DNA of 53,786 nucleotides, taken from contig JAAEPW010001164.1 of NCBI GenBank assembly GCA_024232355.1, forward strand, positions 1-53,786, in the 5' to 3' direction. Below are positions 32,815 through 41,775 of this stretch, piece by piece. Every line of letters begins with the position of its first letter. Positions within the stretch are counted from its first letter, which is position 1. The position numbers and the translations under genes are program-made. This DNA comes from Chloroflexota bacterium. GTDB taxonomy: Bacteria > Chloroflexota > Anaerolineae > B4-G1. The notes beneath the pieces are model-generated. The model did not search any database. It was not told the origin of the DNA and saw only the letters and a list, made by a program, of their open reading frames with translations.

Positions 32815-33852
32815 ATGGGAGAGATGGGGATTTGGATACCTGGGAATGCACCGCCGGATGAAGGATATTGGGAAACGCTGCTGCGTGACGGAGAGAATGG
32901 ATATGCAGCACCTCTCGCCACTCGAGAGGTGCATGTCCAAAAAGATTACGATCAAAAAGATTACGATCAAAAAGATTACGAGAGCAGTAAAGATCTTGAA
33001 ACCTCGCCCAGTGTATCAGTAACACCAAAGCACACAACCGTTCAAGATCAGTGGCAGGCTGCCCACGAGGCAATGAAACAAGGCAAAGTAGTCAAGCTCC
33101 CCATCGTTGGGTGCAATCGGGGAGGGGTGTTGGTGGGCTGGGATGGATTGCGTGGCTTTGTCCCTGCTTCTCACCTGCTAAACCTCTCGCCCTCGGCAGA
33201 TGAGGATGAACGGCAGAACGAGTTGCAGAGCCTTGTTGGAAGCCAGCTACACCTCAAGATCATCGAATTGGACCCAGAGCAGGAACGGTTTGTTCTTTCA
33301 GAACGAACCTCTCTCCTTGATGAAAGCCAGCGCCAGGAACTATTGGATGCTCTTTGCCCGGGTGATATATGCAAAGGACGGGTGAGCAATATCTGCTCTT
33401 TTGGGGCCTTTGTGGATCTAGGCGGGTTGGAGGGATTGGTGCATGTCTCGGAGCTGTCGTGGGGCAGGGTTGATCACCCCAGCGACGTTCTAGAAAAGGA
33501 CCAATCTGTACAAGTTTACGTCCTCAATATGAACCGGAAGCGTGGGCGTGTGGGATTGAGCATCAAGCGACTACAGCCCGATCCATGGCAATCGGCTGAA
33601 GATCGCTACCAGATCGGCCAGACCATCGAGGGAATCATCACCCATATCGTGGATTTTGGAGCTTTTGCGCGGATCGAAGAAGGGCTAGAAGGGCTGATTC
33701 ACGTATCTGAGCTTGCCGAAGGAAATTCCCTTCATCCCCGCAGCATAGTGCGAAAAGGAGACACCGTGGCCGCACGAGTTCTCAATATTGATAGTGGGCG
33801 ACGCCGAATGGGACTGAGTCTACGACAAACCGAAACTACCACTTTGTGGTGA
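32815..33852 (+). CDS. S1-domain RNA-binding protein (ribosomal protein S1-like)
   Basis: A 345-aa protein with three S1 domains: about residues 85-165 (GKVVKLPIVGCNRGGVLVGW), 180-250 (GDICKGRVSNICSFGAFVDL) and 262-340 (GQTIEGIITHIVDFGAFARI). Each has the VxELSWGRVDHPSD or HVSELAEG-type end. The N-terminal 75 residues are low-complexity and include KDYDQ repeats; they may be a tail or part of a leader. Three domains are fewer than the six of E. coli S1 but typical for short RpsA-like proteins. It would bind mRNA in translation. A strong consensus promoter fits abundant expression. The next gene, ftsK, begins 18 nt after the stop. Confidence 0.9.
   Translation: MGEMGIWIPGNAPPDEGYWETLLRDGENGYAAPLATREVHVQKDYDQKDYDQKDYESSKDLETSPSVSVTPKHTTVQDQWQAAHEAMKQGKVVKLPIVGCNRGGVLVGWDGLRGFVPASHLLNLSPSADEDERQNELQSLVGSQLHLKIIELDPEQERFVLSERTSLLDESQRQELLDALCPGDICKGRVSNICSFGAFVDLGGLEGLVHVSELSWGRVDHPSDVLEKDQSVQVYVLNMNRKRGRVGLSIKRLQPDPWQSAEDRYQIGQTIEGIITHIVDFGAFARIEEGLEGLIHVSELAEGNSLHPRSIVRKGDTVAARVLNIDSGRRRMGLSLRQTETTTLW
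32938..32982. repeat. 15-bp tandem repeat inside the S1-like gene
   Basis: Three copies of caaaaagattacgat, the last with one change. It encodes QKDYDQKDYDQKDYE in the low-complexity N-terminus. Just before it, GCACCTCTCG (32908-32917) and CGAGAGGTGC (32923-32932) form a perfect 10-bp stem with a 5-nt loop. Confidence 0.9.
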
Positions 33853-33870
33853 TAGATAGCAGGATAAAAA

Positions 33871-36126
33871 ATGACCAAACGGAGCCAAAAGAAAACTTCC
33901 AAACCTCAAATTGATTGGTGGGACATCCTAACCAGTCCACAGGTGCAGCAAATTCTAGCCCTGCTCATCGCAATGGTGGGCGTGATTATGTTGCTGGCTC
34001 TTTTCCGGGTCACCACGGGGCGTTGGGCCGATGCGTGGACAAATTTTTTGCAATACTGGTTGGGTTGGGGGGCCTACCCTGCAGCCGTGACTATCGTGTT
34101 GACCGGGTTGTTGTGGCTTCAGCATCATCTGGACCGTCCGTTAAAATGGCGGTGGCGTCCATTTGTTGGTGCAGAACTGGCGATCTTTGGTCTGATGGCA
34201 TTGACCCACACGGTTGTGGGTCGAGATGATTTGTGGATGCTGGTCGGAAAACCTTGGGGAGGTGGGTTAGTTGGCTGGGCGGTATCCGCTTTACTCTCCA
34301 AATACCTGGGTTGGCCTATTGCCGCATTGATCTTGTTGGCGCTATCCGCACTGGGCTTGTGCTGGACCTTTGATGTGACCATTGACGATATTACACGATC
34401 TGCGGGGACCGTTGGAGGGATGCTGGCTGGTTACGCGTCGCGCCGAGGTTCAGACGGTCATACTGCGCGTGAAATCTCCTCGCCTCAATCGCGCTCTTCA
34501 ACCAGGTCCGCAGCGCAGCCAAAACCACAACCGGCAGCGCGCACCACCAAAAGGCAACATGCTCCTTCCACCCCACAAAAAGCTACACCGCCACTCCAAC
34601 CACGTCCGGCTTCTGCTGCTGCCAAAAAACCTCGGCGCGCTGCGCCGCGCAAAACTACGCCCGCGCCACCACCCGCTACGCCCTATCTTCCGCGTCAGTT
34701 CAACCTGCCCCCGGTCACTCTGCTGAATGACTCTGAAGGGCCGGCATTGACCGATGAAGAGATCCGCGAAAAATCAAGCGTCATCAAGGAAACGCTAAAA
34801 CAGTTTGGCCTGCCGGTAGAGGTCACCGAAGTGCGCGTTGGCCCCACAGTCACGCAGTTTGGTATTACACCTGGTATCGTGGAACGTTCTGGGAGTGGGG
34901 GACGCAAAGTGCGGGTCAGCCAAATCAGTGCTCTGTCGGACGATCTGGCATTGGCATTGGCGGCTTCCCGCATCCGAGTCGAGGCTCCTGTGCCTGGCCG
35001 CCCCGTCGTCGGCATCGAGGTGCCCAACAGCAGCATCCAACTGGTGGGCATCCGTGAGGTGATGGAATCACCGGCATTCCGCAAACTTGAATCGCCCCTT
35101 GCCTTTGCGCTGGGGCAAGATGTGGCCGGAGAGCCGGTCGCAGCCAACTTGTCCCGAATGCCTCACTTGTTGATAGCCGGCACCACTGGGTCGGGAAAGT
35201 CGATCTGTATCAAGGCCATTACCACGTGTTTGATGTATAACAATACCCCCAATGACTTAAAATTGGTTATGATCGATCCCAAGATGGTGGAACTTGTGCG
35301 CTTTAACGGGCTGCCGCATCTCTACGGTCGGGTGGAAGTAGACCTGGAGCGAATTGTCAAAGTGCTGCGTTGGGTCGCGTGGGAAATGGACAGACGCTAC
35401 AAGAGCTTTGCTGCCACTGCCGCACGCAATATTGAGGACTATAACAAGCAAGCAAAGAAAAAAGAGGAACCACTCTTGCCTCGTATGGTCGTGCTGATAG
35501 ACGAGTTGGCTGATCTGATGATGTCGGCCCCCGAAGAAGTTGAGCGCACCATTTGTCGTATTGCACAGATGGCTCGTGCCACCGGCATTCACCTGATCGT
35601 GGCGACGCAGCGACCGAGCACTGACGTGGTCACGGGTCTGATCAAGGCTAACTTTCCGGCCCGCATATCCTTTGCCACCGTCAGTCAGATCGATTCACGC
35701 GTAATCCTGGATATGCCGGGTGCAGAGACATTGATGGGGCGCGGTGACATGCTCTATCTGGCATCTGACGCGGGTTATCCAGTGCGCGTGCAAGGTTGCT
35801 TTGTTGCAGAAGAGGAAGCAGAGCGCGTGGTGGAATTCTGGCGTGAACAGATAGGCCCAGTTGAAGAAGAGGCTCCCTGGGAACGGATGATGCGGCCAGA
35901 AGAACAGCAGCAGGATGGGGATGATGAGCAAGATGAAATGTTGCAGCGGGCAATTTCCGTGGTGCGAAGCACCGGTACCGCCTCGGCCTCCCTCTTGCAG
36001 CGACGTCTGCGCATCGGGCACCCGCGTGCAGCCCGCCTGATGCGAACAATGGAAGAGATGGGTGTCGTCGGTCCACCCGAGGCCGCCGGACGTACCCGTC
36101 GCGTTATTATTGGCAACGGGGATTAG
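33871..36126 (+). CDS. ftsK: FtsK/SpoIIIE DNA translocase
   Basis: A 751-aa chromosome-segregation motor of the division septum. Four membrane helices occupy residues about 25-170 (from QILALLIAMVGVIMLLALF onward). A Pro/Ala/Lys-rich linker (about 190-275) leads to the motor: Walker A GTTGSGKS near residue 437, Walker B VVLIDELADLMM near 540, and the FtsK signature HLIVATQRPSTDVVTGLIK. The C-terminal gamma winged helix (about 690-751, RAISVVRSTGTASASLLQRR, GHPRAARLMRTMEEMG) reads polar DNA sequences. All main motifs are intact. It follows the S1-like gene by 18 nt. Convergent genes follow. Confidence 0.95.
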   Translation: MTKRSQKKTSKPQIDWWDILTSPQVQQILALLIAMVGVIMLLALFRVTTGRWADAWTNFLQYWLGWGAYPAAVTIVLTGLLWLQHHLDRPLKWRWRPFVGAELAIFGLMALTHTVVGRDDLWMLVGKPWGGGLVGWAVSALLSKYLGWPIAALILLALSALGLCWTFDVTIDDITRSAGTVGGMLAGYASRRGSDGHTAREISSPQSRSSTRSAAQPKPQPAARTTKRQHAPSTPQKATPPLQPRPASAAAKKPRRAAPRKTTPAPPPATPYLPRQFNLPPVTLLNDSEGPALTDEEIREKSSVIKETLKQFGLPVEVTEVRVGPTVTQFGITPGIVERSGSGGRKVRVSQISALSDDLALALAASRIRVEAPVPGRPVVGIEVPNSSIQLVGIREVMESPAFRKLESPLAFALGQDVAGEPVAANLSRMPHLLIAGTTGSGKSICIKAITTCLMYNNTPNDLKLVMIDPKMVELVRFNGLPHLYGRVEVDLERIVKVLRWVAWEMDRRYKSFAATAARNIEDYNKQAKKKEEPLLPRMVVLIDELADLMMSAPEEVERTICRIAQMARATGIHLIVATQRPSTDVVTGLIKANFPARISFATVSQIDSRVILDMPGAETLMGRGDMLYLASDAGYPVRVQGCFVAEEEAERVVEFWREQIGPVEEEAPWERMMRPEEQQQDGDDEQDEMLQRAISVVRSTGTASASLLQRRLRIGHPRAARLMRTMEEMGVVGPPEAAGRTRRVIIGNGD

Positions 36127-36150
36127 GCCCAACAGGCATTGGGATAACGT

Positions 36151-36609
36151 TTACCCAGCCTCGACCAACACTTTGAGGTTGGCCAAACTGCGCCGGATAG
36201 AATTACGAGTAGCCGTGCGCTGGCCCAACGTATCGGTAATGCGAGTGAGAAAGTTGCGGTGTTCGTATTTCCAAAGCACTGTGACGCAGGTACCCCCACC
36301 CACAGAATCAAATCTCCAACTCTCGCTGCCACTCTTGAACGGACTGCTGGGCGCGGCGTTGATCACGCGCAGCGTTGAAGCACGGGGAAACTGAAATTCA
36401 GTATACTCGGCATCCCAACTAAACAAAAACTTTTTCGCGCGACCGGCGTCAATGCTAAGCAGTGTCCCCCGGCGAACCATGTTGGACGAAAGTAACTCGA
36501 CGCCCACCACCCGATCATTCCATTCGGTCCAACGGTCGGCGTTGTGGCAAAGTTTAAAAACAGTGGCCGGTGCCGCTGCGATTTCGATAGATTCCTCAAT
36601 ACTGGGCAT
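36151..36609 (-). CDS. SRPBCC (START-like) family protein
   Basis: A 152-aa protein of the polyketide-cyclase/SRPBCC fold. The N-terminus ESIEIAAAPATVFKLCHNAD and RWTEWNDRVVGVELLSS is typical, as are the central strand KFLFSWDAEYTEF and the C-terminal amphipathic helix with RRSLANLKVLVEAG. The fold binds hydrophobic ligands in a central cavity. AGGAG lies before the ATG on the minus strand. It converges with ftsK, 24 nt apart. Ligand unknown. Confidence 0.85.
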   Translation of the reverse strand: MPSIEESIEIAAAPATVFKLCHNADRWTEWNDRVVGVELLSSNMVRRGTLLSIDAGRAKKFLFSWDAEYTEFQFPRASTLRVINAAPSSPFKSGSESWRFDSVGGGTCVTVLWKYEHRNFLTRITDTLGQRTATRNSIRRSLANLKVLVEAG

Positions 36610-36696
36610 ATTCTTCTCCTGGGCATTATGGCAAAATGTACACGCTGACCATTATACTATGACCTGTGCTTCGCCGCCAGAAATTTTGAGAATCAC

Positions 36697-37284
36697 TCAC
36701 GCTATTTCCAAGAAATCAAATTCAGCCACATAGCCTGTGACAATAGGGCTACAGGCATATATGCCGCTCTGAACGACGTCAGCCTCACTATGCAAGTGTG
36801 CAATGCGCATTTGAGACCAAGAAGCATGATCCAATTTGAACTCGACGATATAATCCCTACCTTCCTTGCGTATTCTGAGTTCGATCTCGTTATTCTCAGG
36901 GCTAGAATCCTGCGTTGACCAGTCTGAATAGCCAAAGTTTGTGACGACCACGCCCAAACGGCTCAATGTTTCATTCTCATATTCGACCGAGGTCTTGAGC
37001 CAAAAATCCTTGGATATTCTGATCATCAAGCCAGCTTGATCGTATTGATGCTGAGGGAAAAACCGTACACAGGTGGATAGAACAAAATCACCGCTTGACC
37101 TATAAAACAGACAATGGCCATTGTCATGTTCAAATCCATAATGGGTTTTCTGCCAGAAATCTGTCTTTTCCGGCTTGATTACCAAGCTGCCCCGTTCGAT
37201 TTTCCATTCGTGTGGCTCATTGAACCAATAAAGCGATGGTGAAATCTCACCTTGAAAGTCCTCGCGGAACAAACTCTTTGTCAT
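36697..37284 (-). CDS. DUF1349 (concanavalin-like) protein
   Basis: A 195-aa jelly-roll protein of the DUF1349 family: WFNEPHEWKIERGSLVIKPE, DFWQKTHYGFEHDNGHCLFY, DQAGLMIRISKDFWLKTSVE and SGIYACSPI..GYVAEFDFLEI. Relatives are known from yeast and bacteria with unclear function; a sugar-binding role is often guessed from the fold. GGAGG is placed 7 nt before the ATG. It reads in the same direction as the SRPBCC gene and is divergent from the threonine dehydrogenase gene. Confidence 0.87.
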   Translation of the reverse strand: MTKSLFREDFQGEISPSLYWFNEPHEWKIERGSLVIKPEKTDFWQKTHYGFEHDNGHCLFYRSSGDFVLSTCVRFFPQHQYDQAGLMIRISKDFWLKTSVEYENETLSRLGVVVTNFGYSDWSTQDSSPENNEIELRIRKEGRDYIVEFKLDHASWSQMRIAHLHSEADVVQSGIYACSPIVTGYVAEFDFLEIA

Positions 37285-37371
37285 TTACTTTCCTCCAATA
37301 TCATTCAGCGACACAAGAATACCAACTGCAACACGCGTTCATGATATTGCAGATTGAGCCGAAAGTCAAAA

Positions 37372-37400
37372 TTGGCAAGCTTCCCCAGGTATGTTATACT
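37372..37400 (+). promoter_or_regulatory. Promoter of the threonine-degradation operon
   Basis: TTGGCA (37372-37377), a 17-nt spacer and TATACT (37395-37400), about 44 nt before the start with GGAGGT as ribosome site. Confidence 0.75.
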
Positions 37401-37443
37401 TCTGCCTGGCTGTTTTCAAGACAACAAAAATGGAGGTATTACA

Positions 37444-38418
37444 GTGTCGACAGGCGATATGAGCAAGTTTCTCGTGACTGGTGCGTGCGGCCAAATCGGC
37501 TCCGAACTCGTCCCCGCGCTGCGGAAACGATATGGAGCCGACAACGTCGTCGCCACCGACATTGAGGAATCGAATCCCGCGCTGCGTGAGGGAGGTCCGT
37601 TCGAGTTTTTGGACGTGACTCAGCGGGGGGCCATCGGCGCGGTGGTGGACCGGTACCGCATCGATACCATCTACCATCTGGCTGCTATTCTTTCTGCTAC
37701 TGGTGAGAAAAAGCCGCAACTGGCCTGGACGGTTAATCTCACCGGCATGTACAAAATCCTGGAAATCGCTCGGGAACGTCAAGTGAAGCGAGTTTTCTGT
37801 CCCAGTTCCATTGCCGCTTTCGGGCCGGAGACCCCCAGGGACGACACGCCCCAAGAGACGATTTTGCGTCCGACGACGATGTACGGGGTCACCAAGGTGG
37901 CGGGGGAATTGCTGGGTAACTATTATTTCCAACGCTTTGGCTTGGACGTACGCAGCATCCGCTATCCAGGCATCATCAGTAGCGAGGCCCCACCTGGCGG
38001 CGGCACCACCGACTATGCCGTGGAAATTTTTTACGAGGCCATTCGGCACAAACGCTACACCTGCTTTCTACAAGAGGACACCGTTTTACCAATGATGTAT
38101 ATGCCGGATTGCATCAAGGCCACCCTGGATTTGATGGGTGCCGATCTCGACAGCCTCAAACACCACGCTGATTTCAACCTGGCAGCGATGAGTTTCAGTC
38201 CTGCCGAGTTGGTGGTGGAAATTCAAAAGCATATTCCCGAGTTTATTTGTGACTATCAGCCCGACTATCGTCAAGAGATCGCCAATTCTTGGCCCCGTAC
38301 CATTGATGATAGTGCCGCGCAAGAGGAGTGGGGCTGGGAGCCAGAATATGATTTGGCAGCGATGGTAGCCGACATGCTGGAAAAGCTTGGCAATAGATAT
38401 GCCGAGGGGCAATTGTAA
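37444..38418 (+). CDS. SDR-type L-threonine 3-dehydrogenase
   Basis: A 324-aa NAD-dependent epimerase-fold enzyme that oxidises L-threonine to 2-amino-3-oxobutyrate. GTG at 37444 is chosen since GGAGGT lies 6 nt upstream; an ATG at 37459 is possible. The Rossmann motif is FLVTGACGQIGSELV, and the active-site Tyr-x3-Lys is YGVTKVAGELLGNYY. RSIRYPGIISSEAPPGGGTT, DYAVEIFYEAI and VLPMMYMPDCIKATLDLM are hallmarks of the short-chain threonine dehydrogenases. The gene for the next step, KBL, follows directly. Assignment is by these motifs plus context. Confidence 0.92.
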   Translation: MSTGDMSKFLVTGACGQIGSELVPALRKRYGADNVVATDIEESNPALREGGPFEFLDVTQRGAIGAVVDRYRIDTIYHLAAILSATGEKKPQLAWTVNLTGMYKILEIARERQVKRVFCPSSIAAFGPETPRDDTPQETILRPTTMYGVTKVAGELLGNYYFQRFGLDVRSIRYPGIISSEAPPGGGTTDYAVEIFYEAIRHKRYTCFLQEDTVLPMMYMPDCIKATLDLMGADLDSLKHHADFNLAAMSFSPAELVVEIQKHIPEFICDYQPDYRQEIANSWPRTIDDSAAQEEWGWEPEYDLAAMVADMLEKLGNRYAEGQL

Positions 38419-38469
38419 AGCCTCGAATTAAGCCGTGATCAGCAAATATTTGAACAAGGAGTGAAAAAA

Positions 38470-39666
38470 GTGGGCGACAAGCTAGATTTTATGCGACAAG
38501 AGCTTGAGGCCGCCAAGGCCGAAAAGCGATATACCAACATCCGCACGATGGATTCCCCCGCTGATGGTTGGATGGTGGTGGATGGCAAAAAGGTACTGAA
38601 TTTCTGCACCAACAACTACCTGGGGTTGGCCAATCACCCAGAGATCAAGGCGATCGCCAAAAAGGCCGTGGACGATTGGGGGGTGGGACCGGGCGCAGTG
38701 CGCACCATCGCTGGTACCCAGCAATTGCACGTGGATTGCGAGCGACGTTTGGCCGAATTCAAGCGCGTTGAGGCATCGCTGCTGGTGCAGACTGGCTTTT
38801 GTGCCAACCAGGCCGCTATCCCGCCGCTGGTGGGCCGAGACAAGAAAGCGGGCGTACAGGATTGCATCTTTTCCGACCGGCTCAATCATGCCAGTATTAT
38901 CGACGGGGCACGGTTGAGTGGGGCCAAGATCATCGTCTACGAACATTGCGATCCGGTCAGTTTGGAAGCACAGATCAAAGAGCACCTGCCCAATTTTCGG
39001 CGCGGGCTGATGATCACCGACGGCGTGTTCTCGATGGATGGCGATGTCGCGCCGCTGGACAAACTGTACGAGGTCGCGGCCAAGTACGACGTGCTGACGA
39101 TGGTGGACGACGCTCACGGCGAAGGTGTGCTGGGGCAGGGGCGTGGCATCGTGGCCCACTTTGGTTTGGAAGGCAAGTTTGACGTTGAAATCGGCACGCT
39201 CTCCAAGGCCTTTGGTGTGATGGGGGGTGTCATAGCTGGTAAAGGCGTGGTCATCGACTATATTCGGCAAAAAGCGCGCCCCAATCTCTTTTCCAGTGCG
39301 CTCACCCCGGCCGATACGGCTGCTTGTATGGCCTCGGTGGATTACGTCGAGGCTCACCCGGAACTGGTGGAGAAATTGTGGGAGAACGCCGAGTATTTCA
39401 AGGCTGGTATCAAGAAACTGGGTATAGACACTGGCCGCACTGAGACCCCCATAGTGCCGGTGATGCTGGGTGACGTTAAATTGGCCAAAGAGTTTAGCGC
39501 CAAGCTGTTCGCGTATGGCGTGTTTGCTATGGCATTAGGCTTTCCCACCGTCCCGCGAGGGGCGGCGCGCATCCGCGTGATGAACACTGCCGCGCACACC
39601 CACGACGATTTGGACAAGGGACTGGAGATATTTGAAAAGGTGGCAAAGGAATTAAGCGTCATCTAG
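38470..39666 (+). CDS. kbl: 2-amino-3-ketobutyrate CoA ligase (glycine C-acetyltransferase)
   Basis: A 398-aa PLP enzyme that splits 2-amino-3-oxobutyrate with CoA to glycine and acetyl-CoA. GTG at 38470 sits 8 nt after AAGGAG and gives the usual family length; a GTG at 38461 would touch that ribosome site. Motifs: FCTNNYLGLANHPEI, GAVRTIAGTQQLHVDCERRL, VDDAHGEGVLGQG, GTLSKAFGVMGGV (PLP Lys) and FSSALTPADTAA. Together with the preceding gene it forms the two-step threonine-to-glycine route. Confidence 0.95.
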   Translation: MGDKLDFMRQELEAAKAEKRYTNIRTMDSPADGWMVVDGKKVLNFCTNNYLGLANHPEIKAIAKKAVDDWGVGPGAVRTIAGTQQLHVDCERRLAEFKRVEASLLVQTGFCANQAAIPPLVGRDKKAGVQDCIFSDRLNHASIIDGARLSGAKIIVYEHCDPVSLEAQIKEHLPNFRRGLMITDGVFSMDGDVAPLDKLYEVAAKYDVLTMVDDAHGEGVLGQGRGIVAHFGLEGKFDVEIGTLSKAFGVMGGVIAGKGVVIDYIRQKARPNLFSSALTPADTAACMASVDYVEAHPELVEKLWENAEYFKAGIKKLGIDTGRTETPIVPVMLGDVKLAKEFSAKLFAYGVFAMALGFPTVPRGAARIRVMNTAAHTHDDLDKGLEIFEKVAKELSVI

Positions 39667-39684
39667 GCGAACGATAGTGCAAGA

Positions 39685-39718
39685 GGGCAGGCTCGCTCTG
39701 TGAGCCTGCCCTTATTTG
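39685..39718 (+). terminator. Intrinsic terminator after kbl
   Basis: GGGCAGGCTC and GAGCCTGCCC form a perfect 10-bp stem with a 7-nt loop, followed by TTATTT. The same stem sequence is used again 2 kb downstream. Confidence 0.88.
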
Positions 39719-39732
39719 ATAAGGGGGGAAGC

Positions 39733-40185
39733 GTGTTCGAGTTTTACGATCCGGGTGAGTTGATTGACCAAGATTTGACACTCGTTTTGGTTGAAAAATA
39801 CCCAGGTAACCCGGACATAAATTTTGTTCCTGCCTACAAGTTCAAAATGACACTGATGGGCCAGGACGACGGAATCGGTCACATTGATCTGCGGGTTGGA
39901 AATACAGATCGCATTGTGATGTATGGCGGACACATTGGTTACGGTGTCGAACTGGAACACAGAGGGCATAGGTACGCGGCTAGGGCTTGCCGGTTGCTCT
40001 TGCCCCTGGCGCAGAGTCACGAGTTGGAAACTGTTTGGATCACGTGTAACCCGGACAATATACCGTCCAGAAAAACTTGCGAGCTTGTCGGTGCTAAACT
40101 GGTCGAAATCGTTGACTTGCCGGAGGACAGCGACATGTACCAAGAGGGAGAGCGCCAAAAGTGCCGTTATCGCATTGATTTGTAA
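39733..40185 (+). CDS. GNAT-family acetyltransferase
   Basis: A 150-aa acetyltransferase-like protein. I start it at GTG 39733, after the kbl terminator and with GGGGGGAA upstream, since the longer frame begins inside the terminator. The N-terminus gives strands with GHIDLRVGNTDRIVMYGGHI, then YGVELEHRGHRYAARACRLL as acetyl-CoA loop, and ETVWITCNPDNIPSRKTCEL as the following motif. This pattern matches N-acetyltransferases acting on amino groups. Acceptor unknown. It ends 11 nt before the next gene. Confidence 0.82.
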   Translation: MFEFYDPGELIDQDLTLVLVEKYPGNPDINFVPAYKFKMTLMGQDDGIGHIDLRVGNTDRIVMYGGHIGYGVELEHRGHRYAARACRLLLPLAQSHELETVWITCNPDNIPSRKTCELVGAKLVEIVDLPEDSDMYQEGERQKCRYRIDL

Positions 40186-40196
40186 TAAAGGAAAAA

Positions 40197-41630
40197 ATGA
40201 CACAAAACAGCAATGTATCTCAATCGTCTCATAAGCGCGTGTGGCAGGTTGTTTTCGGTTGTGCTGCGCTTTTACTGACGCTCTGCCTCATCATATCCCT
40301 AATTGCCAACGTTGGCTTGGGCGGCTGGGCGCTGTGGACCCGTTGGGAATTACAGCGGGAACAAGAGCACGCGGCGGACCTGGAATCTCAGGTGCAGCGA
40401 TTGTCCCAATTATTGCAAGAGAGCGGTGTAGAGATTCCGCTGGACCCAGCCGACTCGCAATTGATGGACACCACCGGAGAACAGGTAGCCGGATTGCGTG
40501 GACTTTTGCCCACAGAACCGGTCGAGCGGGCGCTAATGACCCAGGATCAGTTGCACGAACGAATGCGGCAGGACTTTGAGGAAGAATTCCCGCCCAATGA
40601 GGCACGCGATTACGCGCTCACACTGGCTGCCTTTGATTTTGTCGACCCTGACTTGGACATGTATAACTTGTTGCTCCAGTTGTACACCGAGCAAGTCGCC
40701 GGATTCTATGACCCTGAAACCGAGCAAATCTATGTCATCGCCGATCTTGGCTCGATGGGGCAGATGGAGCGATTGATCTATGCCCATGAATTCACGCACG
40801 CCTTGCAAGATCAGTATTTTGACTTGGAGGGATTGGGCATTGGCGACGATGACGCTGAGGAGAAATACGACGCCGAATATCTGAGCGCCGTACAAGCATT
40901 GGTGGAAGGGGATGCCCGCCTGATGGAGCAGCAATTCCTTCAATCCTACTACTTGCAGGACGAGTTGGCTGAATTGCTGCAGGAATCGCTAGAGGTGGAC
41001 ACGACAGTGCTCGACACCGTTCCGGATGTCCTAAGTCAAAGCCTGTTCTTTCCCTATGAATACGGGCAGCAGTTTGTCGAGGCGCTGTATGCGGAGGGCG
41101 GTTGGTCTGTGGTGGATGCTGCCTATGCCAATCCGCCTGTCTCGACTGAGCACATCCTCCACCCTGACCGTTACCTTGCTGGAGACATGCCGCAACTCGT
41201 CTCTTTGCCCCCTCTGACCGATACTTTGGGGACGGGTTGGCGTCAGGCAGATGAGGACGTGATGGGTGAGTATTTTACCTATCTCTATCTGGCGCAACAG
41301 ATTCCTCAGGAGGATGCCAAAGCAGCCACCAAAGGGTGGGGAGGGGACCGGTACATGATCCATCATCGCCAGTCGGATGGGTCGCTCGTGATGGCACTGC
41401 GCACTGTTTGGGATACATCCGCCGACGCGAAGGAATTTGTGGACGGCTATGTTGCTTACGCTGAAGGACGATTTGGTCATTCTGTCGATATGACAAATGG
41501 TGCGCGATTGTGCTGGGCGGGAGATACTGATCACCTGTGTCTCGTCTGGAACTCGGCTAGCACCACTGTTGTTCGCGGACCAGACGAAACGACCGTCGAG
41601 TTGGTGCTGGAGGCAGTAAGCGCCGAGTGA
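40197..41630 (+). CDS. Membrane-anchored zincin-like protein (HExxH)
   Basis: A 477-aa protein with one N-terminal membrane helix (about residues 17-43, ALLLTLCLIISLIANVGLGG) and a short coiled coil (about 50-85). A zinc metalloprotease signature H197-E-x2-H201 sits in LIYAHEFTHALQDQYFDLEG, followed by an acidic stretch and ALVEGDARLMEQQFL, whose Glu stands in the position of a third zinc ligand as in gluzincins. The C-terminal half (PEHILHPDRYLAG-like, GWGGDRYMIH) matches other uncharacterised bacterial proteins with the same HExxH. It is likely an external peptidase, but no family name is secure. Confidence 0.78.
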   Translation: MTQNSNVSQSSHKRVWQVVFGCAALLLTLCLIISLIANVGLGGWALWTRWELQREQEHAADLESQVQRLSQLLQESGVEIPLDPADSQLMDTTGEQVAGLRGLLPTEPVERALMTQDQLHERMRQDFEEEFPPNEARDYALTLAAFDFVDPDLDMYNLLLQLYTEQVAGFYDPETEQIYVIADLGSMGQMERLIYAHEFTHALQDQYFDLEGLGIGDDDAEEKYDAEYLSAVQALVEGDARLMEQQFLQSYYLQDELAELLQESLEVDTTVLDTVPDVLSQSLFFPYEYGQQFVEALYAEGGWSVVDAAYANPPVSTEHILHPDRYLAGDMPQLVSLPPLTDTLGTGWRQADEDVMGEYFTYLYLAQQIPQEDAKAATKGWGGDRYMIHHRQSDGSLVMALRTVWDTSADAKEFVDGYVAYAEGRFGHSVDMTNGARLCWAGDTDHLCLVWNSASTTVVRGPDETTVELVLEAVSAE

Positions 41631-41657
41631 ACGAGTAAACGAACAGGTTTGATGGAG

Positions 41658-41687
41658 GGCAGGCTCAACGCGAGCCTGCCTTTTTTT
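41658..41687 (+). terminator. Intrinsic terminator after the zincin gene
   Basis: GGCAGGCTC and GAGCCTGCC, a perfect 9-bp stem with a 5-nt loop, then seven T. It shares its stem with the terminator at 39685. Confidence 0.95.
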
Positions 41688-41775
41688 GTTACCAAACCGT
41701 AACGTCGTTGTAATGGATAGACAATGACAACTGAGGCATAATGGGGATGGTGATTGAATAAAAGGGAGGGTAATT

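Noticed and set aside
38482..39357. 291-codon minus-strand frame
   Set aside because: Shadow of the well-supported kbl gene.
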